Positions 1-5,760 of a stretch of DNA of 9,362 nt are shown here, in pieces. Source of the DNA: Eubacteriaceae bacterium (GTDB taxonomy: Bacteria > Bacillota > Clostridia > Eubacteriales > UBA1433); the NCBI GenBank assembly GCA_012797825.1, contig JAAZOI010000154.1:1-9362 (forward strand), given 5' to 3'. Position numbers and translations under genes: made by a program. Below the pieces are notes generated by a model. That model had not been told where the DNA came from, did not search any database, and saw only the letters and a list, made by a program, of their open reading frames with translations. Position 1 is the first letter of the stretch, and every line of letters starts with the position of its first letter.

Positions 1-453
1 CCCGCCGAGATTGCCGATAAACGTTGTCATGCCTGTAAGCGTTCCGAATTCTTTTTCTTCAAACCATGAGGCCTGAATTTTAAGAATAGATAAAAATATA
101 ACGCTCGCTCCCAGCCCTACAAGTATTCTTGCGGCTATAATCAAATTAAAACTGGGCGACAATCCGAAGAATATTGAACCCAGCGCCATTAAAATACAGC
201 CAATAACCGATGTTTTTCTTGCTCCTAAAGTGTCTGCAAGAATACCTACGGGAATCTGCATTAACGCGTAAGGATAAAAGTACGCGGAATTTAAGTTCGC
301 ATATTGCATTGCCGTCATTCCGAATGCTTCCTGCAGATTTATTTTAACTACAGCAGGTGACAGCCTATGAAAAAATACAAAAAAATATGCCAGTATTAAT
401 AAGGCAAATACAAACCATCTGTATGTATAAGCTTTGTTTTTTACTTTGTCCAT
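1..453 (-). CDS. MFS transporter, N-terminal part (gene runs off the left edge)
   Basis: This is the first 151 codons of a membrane transporter; no stop is reached before the window edge. The start is ATG at 453, with a perfect AGGAGG (464-469, minus) 10 bases upstream. The translation is strongly hydrophobic, with apparent membrane helices near residues 13-29, 52-72, 80-99 and 103-127, and a fifth beginning near 137. Between helices 2 and 3 lies the MFS signature loop GILADTLGARK (70-80), matching the family pattern G-x-L-a-D-x-x-G-x-[RK]-[RK]. Residues 29-36 (HRLSPAVV) resemble a segment often seen in bacterial organic-anion or sugar-phosphate type MFS proteins, but that does not fix the substrate. 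It is transcribed divergently from the oxidoreductase operon, from its own promoter at 489-517. Membership of the MFS is well supported; the cargo is unknown. Confidence 0.88.
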   Translation of the reverse strand, partial: MDKVKNKAYTYRWFVFALLILAYFFVFFHRLSPAVVKINLQEAFGMTAMQYANLNSAYFYPYALMQIPVGILADTLGARKTSVIGCILMALGSIFFGLSPSFNLIIAARILVGLGASVIFLSILKIQASWFEEKEFGTLTGMTTFIGNLGG

Positions 454-488
454 TTAAATTTTTCCTCCTAAATATACTGAACAGACAA

Positions 489-517
489 ATTATAATAAAG
501 TAATTAAACTTTGTAAA
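489..517 (-). promoter_or_regulatory. Sigma-70/SigA-type promoter for the MFS gene
   Basis: On the minus strand a -35 box TTTACA (512-517, 5 of 6 to TTGACA) is followed by a 17-base spacer and a perfect -10 box TATAAT (489-494). Transcription would start near 481-483 and give a leader of roughly 30 bases carrying the AGGAGG site of the MFS gene. Box quality, spacing and position all fit; only experimental mapping is missing. Confidence 0.75.
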
Positions 518-579
518 TAGAAATGTATTTATTTAGTATATTTATATACTCATTATTTTAAAATCCTTTTTATTTTTTA

Positions 580-622
580 TTGCAATTCTGCATAATTGTG
601 TTAAAATATTAACTGGGATAAT
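580..622 (+). promoter_or_regulatory. Candidate promoter region of the 2-oxoacid oxidoreductase operon
   Basis: Two overlapping options are visible. One is TTGCAA (580-585), a 16-base spacer and TAAAAT (602-607). The other is an extended -10 element TGGGATAAT (614-622) with no good -35 box. A third, weaker possibility lies closer to the gene: TCGACC (721-726), 17 bases, TATATA (744-749). The region is so AT-rich that -10-like hexamers are expected by chance, so the exact start site cannot be decided from sequence. Confidence 0.3.
598..615. promoter_or_regulatory. Rex-like (NADH/NAD+ sensor) operator candidate
   Basis: The inverted repeat GTGTTAA-AATA-TTAACTG matches 11 of the 14 defined positions of the known clostridial Rex operator consensus TTGTTAA-N4-TTAACAA, including the full inner palindrome GTTAA/TTAAC (600-604 and 609-613). 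It overlaps or abuts both candidate -10 elements of the downstream operon, where a repressor would act. Rex is known to control fermentation and redox genes in Firmicutes. No rex gene is in the window, and the TTAA-rich core can occur by chance here. Confidence 0.35.
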
Positions 623-637
623 AAAAACGTTATTGTG

Positions 638-651
638 CATAATTTATTATG
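638..651. repeat. Short inverted repeat CATAAT-TT-ATTATG
   Basis: Two perfect 6-base arms (638-643 and 646-651) are separated by TT. The left arm belongs to the octamer GCATAATT (637-644), which also occurs at 590-597, 47 bases upstream. It could be a small operator, but the low complexity of the region makes chance a serious alternative. It is too AT-rich and lacks the stem strength for a terminator. Confidence 0.25.
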
Positions 652-780
652 TTTTTTAAAAGCATTTTAAATAATTTTTTGAAATAATTAATTAATTTAA
701 AAACAATTTTTTTCTTAATTTCGACCACTATTTATAAATTTTTTATATAAACAATGTGGAAAAGAAACGGAGGAGATTAC

Positions 781-981
781 ATGAGCAAAGTAATTGTTAG
801 CAAAGACAAATGCAAACAATGCGGGTATTGTGTTAAACATTGCCCAAAGCAAGCGATCAGTTTTTCGGCTGATTTTAATTCTTCCGGTTTCAAATATGCT
901 GTAGTTGACGACTCAAAGTGTATCGCATGCGGAATGTGTTACACAACATGTCCGGACGGCGTATTTGAAATAACGGAATAA
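781..981 (+). CDS. korD: 2-oxoacid:ferredoxin oxidoreductase, delta (ferredoxin) subunit
   Basis: A 66-residue 2[4Fe-4S] ferredoxin that serves as the electron-exit subunit of the complex encoded by the next three genes. Two complete CxxCxxCxxxCP motifs are present: Cys11, 14, 17, 21 and Cys47, 50, 53, 57. Each motif supplies three ligands to one cluster and its fourth Cys to the other, the usual bacterial ferredoxin arrangement. The ATG at 781 is chosen because GGAGGAG (769-775) lies just upstream; an in-frame ATG at 754 would put that site inside the gene and add nine residues unlike the family. It is the first gene of the operon and its stop codon overlaps the ribosome binding site of the alpha-subunit gene. 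The fold is certain; korD versus vorC naming depends on the unproven substrate. Confidence 0.93.
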   Translation: MSKVIVSKDKCKQCGYCVKHCPKQAISFSADFNSSGFKYAVVDDSKCIACGMCYTTCPDGVFEITE

Positions 982-994
982 AGGAGGTACTACT

Positions 995-2056
995 ATGGGA
1001 GATATGGTAAAAGGAAATATAGCCATGGGTGAAGCTGCCATCAGAGCTGGCATGCATATTTACTGCGGCTATCCAATCACACCTTCATCTGAAGTTATGG
1101 AATACTTGTCATGGCGCGCTCAAGAAGCAGGCAGACAGTTTATTCAAGCAGCTAATGAAGGAGAAGCTATGTACATGGTATATGGCGCTGCATCTATTGG
1201 CTCCAGAGTACTAACGGCATCTTCAGGTCTTGGTATTTCATTAAAGCAAGAAGGCGTAACCTATATGGCTGCTGCCGATTATCCTGCTGTAATGATCAAT
1301 GTTTGCCGATACGGCGATGGTCTTGGTTCTCTTGAATCAGGACAGACAGATTATAAACGTGAAACAAGAGGCGGCGGAAACGGCGACTATAGAAATATAG
1401 TACTTTCCCCCTCAACAGTTCAGGAAGCAGTTGATCTGGTTTATCTGGCATTTGATTTGTCAGAAAAATACAGAAACATTGTTGTTATTCTTACAGAAGG
1501 CGCACTCGGACAGATGATGGAAGACTGCGATTATCCGCCGATGAAAGAAGTTCCATACTATGACTGGGCATTCGACGGCAAATATACTCACGGTCCATAC
1601 CCTTCGCAAATGGCAGTTGACTTACACGCAAAAGGTATTAAAAACAATGAAAAAAGAGCAGCTATTACAGAAAACGAACAACGTTGGGAAGCTGTTGGCG
1701 TAGAAGATGCAGAATATGTATTATTTGCATACGGAATCCCCGGACGAGTAGTTTTAGGCATAGTTGATGAACTTCGCAAAAAAGGCGAAAAAGTAGGTAT
1801 AATCAGACCTATTTCACTCTGGCCTTTCCCGCAGAAAGCTTTTGATTCTATAAATAAAAATGTTAAAGGTTTCATATCAGTTGAAACAGCCGACAGCGGT
1901 CAAATGCTCGAAGACGTAGCATTATACGCTAAGAAAAAAGGTTTCGGAAATGTTCCCTGCTACTTCATCTCTTCGCCTCCAGGCGTGCCGAAATCTAAAT
2001 TTGTATTAGAAAACTTTGAAGCAATTAAAGCTGGCAAAGTTAAGGAGGTGTTCTAA
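995..2056 (+). CDS. korA: 2-oxoacid:ferredoxin oxidoreductase, alpha subunit (KorA/VorB type)
   Basis: A 353-residue alpha subunit of a thiamine-diphosphate enzyme that oxidatively decarboxylates a 2-oxoacid with CoA to acyl-CoA and CO2, reducing ferredoxin. The N-terminal domain shows the YPITP motif (26-30), which shapes the 2-oxoacid pocket, the acidic segment NEGEA (54-58) of the kind that activates the cofactor in the family, and the Gly/Ser-rich run around residues 64-82. The C-terminal half (about 215-353) is the transketolase-C-like domain. The size fits forms in which the gamma subunit is a separate protein, as here. AAGGAGGT (981-988) sits 6-7 bases before the ATG. Family similarity is closest to proteins called VorB (branched-chain 2-oxoacids) or KorA (2-oxoglutarate); the sequence alone does not separate these. 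Confidence 0.93.
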   Translation: MGDMVKGNIAMGEAAIRAGMHIYCGYPITPSSEVMEYLSWRAQEAGRQFIQAANEGEAMYMVYGAASIGSRVLTASSGLGISLKQEGVTYMAAADYPAVMINVCRYGDGLGSLESGQTDYKRETRGGGNGDYRNIVLSPSTVQEAVDLVYLAFDLSEKYRNIVVILTEGALGQMMEDCDYPPMKEVPYYDWAFDGKYTHGPYPSQMAVDLHAKGIKNNEKRAAITENEQRWEAVGVEDAEYVLFAYGIPGRVVLGIVDELRKKGEKVGIIRPISLWPFPQKAFDSINKNVKGFISVETADSGQMLEDVALYAKKKGFGNVPCYFISSPPGVPKSKFVLENFEAIKAGKVKEVF

Positions 2057-2057
2057 T

Positions 2058-2798
2058 ATGGCTAAAGGTAAAAAAGTACCCGAAAAAATATTAAGACAAG
2101 TTCCTTTCTGCCCCGGCTGCGGACATGGCATCATAGTAAGACTTATGATGGAATGTATTGAAGAACTTGGCTATAATGATAATGTTCTCATTGGAAAACC
2201 TGTAGGATGCGCGTCTCTGCTTGACAATGCTTTAGCAGTTGATACATTCACAGGAGCTCACGGTCGTAACGGAGCTTCAATGACAACAATAAAAAGACTT
2301 AAACCGGATATGCTTGTTGTTTCTTATCAAGGCGACGGCGATGCATACAATATCGGTTTCTCTGAAACAATGAATGCTGCTTACAGAAACGAAAAATTTA
2401 CTGTAATCACAATAAACAACGGTAACTTCGGTATGACAGGCGGACAAATGGCTTGGACGTCAATGCCGGGTCAGGTAACAGCAACGTCAGTAAACGGACG
2501 TAATGTAGAACTTTCCGGTATGCCGATAAGAGTTCCCGAAATGATAGCTTCTAGCTTCGACACAGCATATGTAGCGCGCGGTTCGTTATTTACTCCCGCA
2601 GAAATCAAAAAAACAAAGAGCTACATTAAAAAAGCAATGCAAGCGCAGATTGACGGCGTAGGACACTCTTTAGTTGAAGTTCTTTCTCCATGCCCGACAA
2701 ACTGGGGTCTTACACCTCTGGCATCTATGGAAAGAATAGTAAACGAATTGGTTCCATACTTCCCGCTCGGCGAAATCAAGAATAAGGGAGGCAAATAA
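2058..2798 (+). CDS. korB: 2-oxoacid:ferredoxin oxidoreductase, beta (thiamine-diphosphate) subunit
   Basis: A 246-residue beta subunit carrying the thiamine diphosphate site and the proximal [4Fe-4S] cluster. Visible landmarks are CPGCGHG (18-24), Cys51 in VGC, Cys212 in SPCPTNW, the HGR segment (68-70) and the ThDP/Mg motif GDGD (92-95) followed by NNGNFGMTGGQ (120-130). Cys18, 21, 51 and 212 match the spacing of the four cluster ligands of characterised enzymes. The ATG at 2058 is one base after the alpha stop and 9 bases after AAGGAGG (2042-2048), which lies inside the end of the alpha gene. An in-frame ATG at 2016 would overlap alpha by 41 bases and lacks such a site, so it is not used. 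The tight coupling suggests translational coupling for 1:1 assembly. Confidence 0.94.
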   Translation: MAKGKKVPEKILRQVPFCPGCGHGIIVRLMMECIEELGYNDNVLIGKPVGCASLLDNALAVDTFTGAHGRNGASMTTIKRLKPDMLVVSYQGDGDAYNIGFSETMNAAYRNEKFTVITINNGNFGMTGGQMAWTSMPGQVTATSVNGRNVELSGMPIRVPEMIASSFDTAYVARGSLFTPAEIKKTKSYIKKAMQAQIDGVGHSLVEVLSPCPTNWGLTPLASMERIVNELVPYFPLGEIKNKGGK

Positions 2799-2799
2799 T

Positions 2800-3336
2800 A
2801 TGAAAGAGATAGTATTTGCAGGTTTTGGCGGACAAGGCGTACTTACAGCCGGTCTCGTATTATCACAAGTTGCTCTTTTCAGCGGCAAAAAAGCAACATG
2901 GATGCCTTCTTATGGTCCTGCTATGAGAGGCGGCACAGCTAACTGTACAGTTAAATACAGTGATAGCAGAATTTATTCTCCCGGTCAGGAAGAACCAGAT
3001 GTTATTATGGCTCTTAATATTCCTTCGTTTAACAAATTCATCAGCATGGTTAAACCGGGCGGAATAATGCTTATAGACTCCGACATCGTAACATGCGACA
3101 CAAACGTGCGTTCAGATGTTAAAGTAGTAAAAATCCCTGGCACAACAATAGCTAATGAACTCAATAATCCCAAAGCGTTAAATATTATTATGCTTGGCGC
3201 TATGGTAAAATTGATGGGCGACTTTTCTGAAAAAGAAGCTATCGACGGCATGAACGATATGTTCGGCAAAAAAGGCAAAAACAAATATGAAGCTGCTAAT
3301 ACAGCCGCTTTCAAAAAGGGTTATGCTGCCGTATAA
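2800..3336 (+). CDS. korC: 2-oxoacid:ferredoxin oxidoreductase, gamma subunit
   Basis: A 178-residue gamma subunit, the Rossmann-like domain that helps bind CoA in the complex. It begins with the family hallmark GFGGQGV (8-14) and has the conserved stretch SYGPAMRGGTANC (37-49). The ATG at 2800 is one base past the beta stop, with GGGAGG (2786-2791) upstream. It is the last gene of the operon, and a strong terminator begins 11 bases after its stop. With the delta, alpha and beta genes before it, all four subunits of a non-fused enzyme are present and intact. The gene order delta-alpha-beta-gamma is a common anaerobe arrangement. Confidence 0.93.
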   Translation: MKEIVFAGFGGQGVLTAGLVLSQVALFSGKKATWMPSYGPAMRGGTANCTVKYSDSRIYSPGQEEPDVIMALNIPSFNKFISMVKPGGIMLIDSDIVTCDTNVRSDVKVVKIPGTTIANELNNPKALNIIMLGAMVKLMGDFSEKEAIDGMNDMFGKKGKNKYEAANTAAFKKGYAAV

Positions 3337-3346
3337 ATAAAAACAT

Positions 3347-3371
3347 AAAAAGGGCTTTTATAGCCCTTTTT
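3347..3371. terminator. Bidirectional rho-independent terminator between convergent operons
   Basis: A perfect 10-bp stem AAAAAGGGCT (3347-3356) / AGCCCTTTTT (3362-3371) has a 5-base loop. Read on the plus strand it ends in TTTTTT and follows the gamma-subunit stop by 10 bases. Read on the minus strand it ends in TTTTT plus a further T-rich tract and follows the GNAT stop by 8 bases. One hairpin therefore serves both operons. Confidence 0.9.
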
Positions 3372-3379
3372 TATTTGCG

Positions 3380-3838
3380 TTAATTTATTAAATATTCCAT
3401 CGGGGTAAACCTTATGCCGTTTATAGTCTGCTCTTGTCCCTTATCAATAAATCCCAGATGATGATACACCTCTGTTGCGTAAGGAGATGAATTAACACTA
3501 ATGCTGTCTATATTTTTCCCCTTGCATATTTTTTTGACTGTATCAAATAAGTTACGTGCGATCCCGCGTCTGTGATATTCTTTTTTAACAAATAAAAGAC
3601 TTATGTGCCCCTCTCCCAAAATAGCAATCACACCGGTTAAGTCCTCTTTATCAAAACATCCCCAAAAAGTTATCTGCCCTTTTTTATACATTTCCATTAT
3701 TGAATTATATTCAATAAACTTTCTAAACTCCTCTATACCTTCGCTGGCATAGTCCGGAGATTCAAACTCTTCAAATACTGTCCAAACTAAATCTAAAGCG
3801 TCTTTTATATATTTTTCGGTAAGCTTTATTATTTTCAT
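3380..3838 (-). CDS. GNAT-family N-acetyltransferase
   Basis: A 152-residue single-domain acetyltransferase expected to move an acetyl group from acetyl-CoA to an amine. The acetyl-CoA loop is seen in motif A, with strand HISLLFV (78-84) followed by HRRGIA (89-94), the Q/R-x-x-G-x-[GA] signature. Motif B is SSPYATEVYHHLGF (117-130), with the Tyr and the LGF typical of the family. The ATG at 3838 is preferred because AGGCGG (3844-3849, minus) lies 5 bases upstream; extending the frame to 3868 would need a TTG start and adds ten residues before the core fold. It is the last gene of the minus-strand operon, 32 bases after the U32 gene. The substrate is not recognisable; its position after tRNA-modification genes is suggestive only. 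Confidence 0.88.
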   Translation of the reverse strand: MKIIKLTEKYIKDALDLVWTVFEEFESPDYASEGIEEFRKFIEYNSIMEMYKKGQITFWGCFDKEDLTGVIAILGEGHISLLFVKKEYHRRGIARNLFDTVKKICKGKNIDSISVNSSPYATEVYHHLGFIDKGQEQTINGIRFTPMEYLIN

Positions 3839-3870
3839 AAAAACCGCCTCTGTATTTAATTTTTTCAAAT

Positions 3871-5100
3871 TCAGTTACTTTTTTTTTGCCTTATAAAATC
3901 ACCTTTTTTAACAGGCGCATCGATATTGAAACAGAATATCTGCATAGCGTTGGGCGCAGACTGGATTATGTTACCGGAAATATCTCGCATTTGGTCTATT
4001 GTATGCGGTATATAATCGCGGTGCGGGCCTATTATTTCTATATACGCCCCTGTTAACACTTTATTGCGCTGCTGAACCGTTGCAACTTTTGTTTTTTCGT
4101 TATAATCCATTATAACCCCTGCAAACTCCCAGTCGCGAACATAACTTGAGCTTTCGTAATTCTGGCTTGTACTGTCGGCTCTGCCGTTAAAAAAGCCTGT
4201 TGTGTACTCTCTGTAGCTTATTTTTTTAAGCTCATTCAACCATTCTTCATTGAATTTATAATCCGTCGGATTATCGCAGTATGCGTCAATTGCCTTTCGG
4301 TACGCACCTACAACAGTGGCTATATAAAACTCCGTCTTCATTCTGCCTTCAATTTTTATAACGTCAACGCCCATTTGAGCAATTTCGTCAATATGCCGTA
4401 TAAGGCATAAATCTTTTGAATTGAATATATACGTTCCCCTATCGTCTTCAAATACGGGAAAATATTCGCCTTTTCGGCTCTCTTCCATTAAGTAATAATT
4501 CCATCTGCAGCTTTGCGCGCAGTCGCCGCTGTTAGCGTTTCTGGCAGTCATAATGTTGCTTAAAAGGCATCTTCCCGAATATGCTATGCACATAGCCCCA
4601 TGCGCGAATATTTCAATCTGAAGCGTATCAGGCGTCTTTTTTATAATATCCGCTATTTCATTTTTGCTAAGCTCTCTTGCAAGCACTATACGGTTTACCC
4701 CCGCCTCATGCCAGAAATTCGCTGTAGCGTAATTTGTGCAGCTCGACTGCGTTGAAAGCGAAATATGGATCTTTTTATCAATGCTTCTGATAATAGAAAT
4801 GATTCCGGGGTCGGACGCAATTATCCCGTCAACACCCGCTGCGATTACATTTCTTATATAAGAATGAATATTCTCTAAATCCGTGTTATGCGCAAGTATA
4901 TTTATCGTAACAAATACTTGCCTGCCAAAGCTGTGCGCATAATCAGCTCCATTTTTCATTTCATCAAAATCAAAATTGGCGGCGTTGGCTCTAAGGCCGT
5001 ACATTTTGCCGCCAAAATAAACCGCATCCGCGCCGTAATCTATTGCTGTTTTTAATTTTTCCAAATCACCCGCAGGCGCAAGCAGTTTAGGTTTTTTCAT
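3871..5100 (-). CDS. trhP: U32-family protein, probable tRNA uridine-34 5-hydroxylation protein TrhP
   Basis: A 409-residue U32 protein. Members are often labelled peptidases, but TrhP (YegQ in E. coli, YrrN/YrrO in B. subtilis) is known to make 5-hydroxyuridine at tRNA position 34 using prephenate and an iron-sulfur cluster. The start has the typical LLAPAGDLEKLK (6-17) and the barrel segment DAVYFGG (25-31). The U32 signature is at 163-181 (E163, F165, G168, C171, G177, C178, S181). Cys171, 178, 194 (or 198) and 232 reproduce the four-cysteine spacing of Fe-S U32 proteins such as UbiU. The length is near YrrO and YegQ and longer than YrrN. It starts one base after the methyltransferase stop, which would convert ho5U to mo5U, supporting the tRNA role over proteolysis. 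A collagenase-like or 23S rRNA role (RlhA type) is less likely from size and context. Confidence 0.82.
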   Translation of the reverse strand: MKKPKLLAPAGDLEKLKTAIDYGADAVYFGGKMYGLRANAANFDFDEMKNGADYAHSFGRQVFVTINILAHNTDLENIHSYIRNVIAAGVDGIIASDPGIISIIRSIDKKIHISLSTQSSCTNYATANFWHEAGVNRIVLARELSKNEIADIIKKTPDTLQIEIFAHGAMCIAYSGRCLLSNIMTARNANSGDCAQSCRWNYYLMEESRKGEYFPVFEDDRGTYIFNSKDLCLIRHIDEIAQMGVDVIKIEGRMKTEFYIATVVGAYRKAIDAYCDNPTDYKFNEEWLNELKKISYREYTTGFFNGRADSTSQNYESSSYVRDWEFAGVIMDYNEKTKVATVQQRNKVLTGAYIEIIGPHRDYIPHTIDQMRDISGNIIQSAPNAMQIFCFNIDAPVKKGDFIRQKKSN

Positions 5101-5101
5101 T

Positions 5102-5743
5102 TTATTTTGTGCCTTTCTTTACACTTATAACAAGACCGTCTTCAAAATTTATTATTGATGTATCAAGCTCATAGCTGCTGCTTACAGCCTCTAAAAAATC
5201 TCTTAAATGATAAGCCGACGTTCTTTTCTTCTTCGGAATTTCCTTCTCGCCCGATGTCATTCCAAAATATAAAACATTGTCGGCAAGCAATATCCCGCCT
5301 TCTTTTAAAAGCCTTATGCAGTCGGGCAGCATTTCCAAATAATGCGTTTTGGGGCCGTCCAAAAATATCATATCAAACACATTATGTCCGGTCATGTATG
5401 AAAGAGCTTTGACTGCATCGTCGTGTATTACCGTTACATTTTTGTCCAGATTAAACGACTCAATATTTTTTCTGGCCGTATTTACTCTCTGTTCTTCCGA
5501 TTCAATAGTTGTAATATCCGCGTCTTTTCCTATGGCTCTGCAGAAACATATTGAAGAATACCCCTCAGCGGTTCCTATCTCAAGTATCTTTTTTATATCG
5601 GCAATTTTAATCATAACAGATATAAACTGCATAACCTCAGGTCTGATTATAGGAATATAATTTTCTTCTTCTTGCTTTCTCAATTTCAGCGTGTCGGGAT
5701 TTTCTTTTATTAACGAGCGGATATATTCTATATTTCTATCCAT
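5102..5743 (-). CDS. trmR: SAM-dependent O-methyltransferase, probable tRNA 5-hydroxyuridine methyltransferase TrmR
   Basis: A 213-residue class I methyltransferase of the caffeoyl-CoA/catechol O-methyltransferase family. The SAM-binding glycine loop is LEIGTAEGYSS (54-64), the ribose-binding acidic residue is probably Glu81, and the metal-binding acids are Asp129 in FLDG and Asp155-Asn156 in ADNVL. B. subtilis YrrM (TrmR), of almost the same length, methylates ho5U34 in tRNA to mo5U34. The same order mltG (yrrL), yrrM, U32 (yrrN/O) is found here, so orthology is strongly suggested by both sequence type and context. The ATG at 5743 follows the mltG stop by 17 bases; the ribosome binding site is weak (CGGA), suggesting reinitiation after mltG. 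A small-molecule O-methyltransferase role cannot be excluded from motifs alone. Confidence 0.85.
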   Translation of the reverse strand: MDRNIEYIRSLIKENPDTLKLRKQEEENYIPIIRPEVMQFISVMIKIADIKKILEIGTAEGYSSICFCRAIGKDADITTIESEEQRVNTARKNIESFNLDKNVTVIHDDAVKALSYMTGHNVFDMIFLDGPKTHYLEMLPDCIRLLKEGGILLADNVLYFGMTSGEKEIPKKKRTSAYHLRDFLEAVSSSYELDTSIINFEDGLVISVKKGTK

Positions 5744-5760
5744 TTAAATTTCCGGTTTTA

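Larger units (their letters stand above)
454..780. other. AT-rich divergent intergenic region
   Basis: This is 327 bases between the divergent MFS and ferredoxin-oxidoreductase genes. It contains the minus-strand promoter (489-517), a candidate plus-strand promoter (580-622), a Rex-like inverted repeat (598-615) and a small inverted repeat CATAAT-TT-ATTATG (638-651). From about 640 to 750 it is almost pure A/T with no coding signal, no recognisable riboswitch and no terminator-like hairpin. The leader of the oxidoreductase mRNA would be roughly 130-170 bases if the 580-622 promoter is used. Confidence 0.8.

Noticed and set aside
640..750. Possible replication origin or riboswitch in the A/T-rich leader
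   Set aside because: I see no DnaA-box cluster, no conserved riboswitch core and no stable stem; the stretch is plain low-complexity A/T.
754..780. Upstream in-frame ATG for the ferredoxin subunit at 754
   Set aside because: The GGAGGAG ribosome binding site (769-775) lies between it and the ATG at 781, and the extra nine residues do not belong to the ferredoxin fold.
1588..1875. Minus-strand open frames inside the oxidoreductase genes (1588-1875, 2670-2888, 2985-3314)
   Set aside because: Each is antisense to clear coding sequence with conserved motifs; none shows family features.
2016..2057. Upstream in-frame ATG for the beta subunit at 2016
   Set aside because: It lies inside the alpha gene without a ribosome binding site, while the ATG at 2058 has an ideal AAGGAGG at 2042-2048.
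3839..3868. Longer GNAT reading frame beginning at 3868
   Set aside because: The first codon would be TTG with no good ribosome binding site; the ATG at 3838 has AGGCGG just upstream and begins at the natural start of the fold.
3871..5100. Calling the U32 protein a secreted collagenase or peptidase
   Set aside because: There is no signal peptide, it carries the Fe-S cysteine pattern, and it is one base from a TrmR-like methyltransferase; the tRNA-modification role fits better than the old family name.
5155..5660. Plus-strand open frames opposite the methyltransferase gene
   Set aside because: The opposite strand encodes a methyltransferase with intact SAM and metal motifs across the same span, so these are shadow frames.
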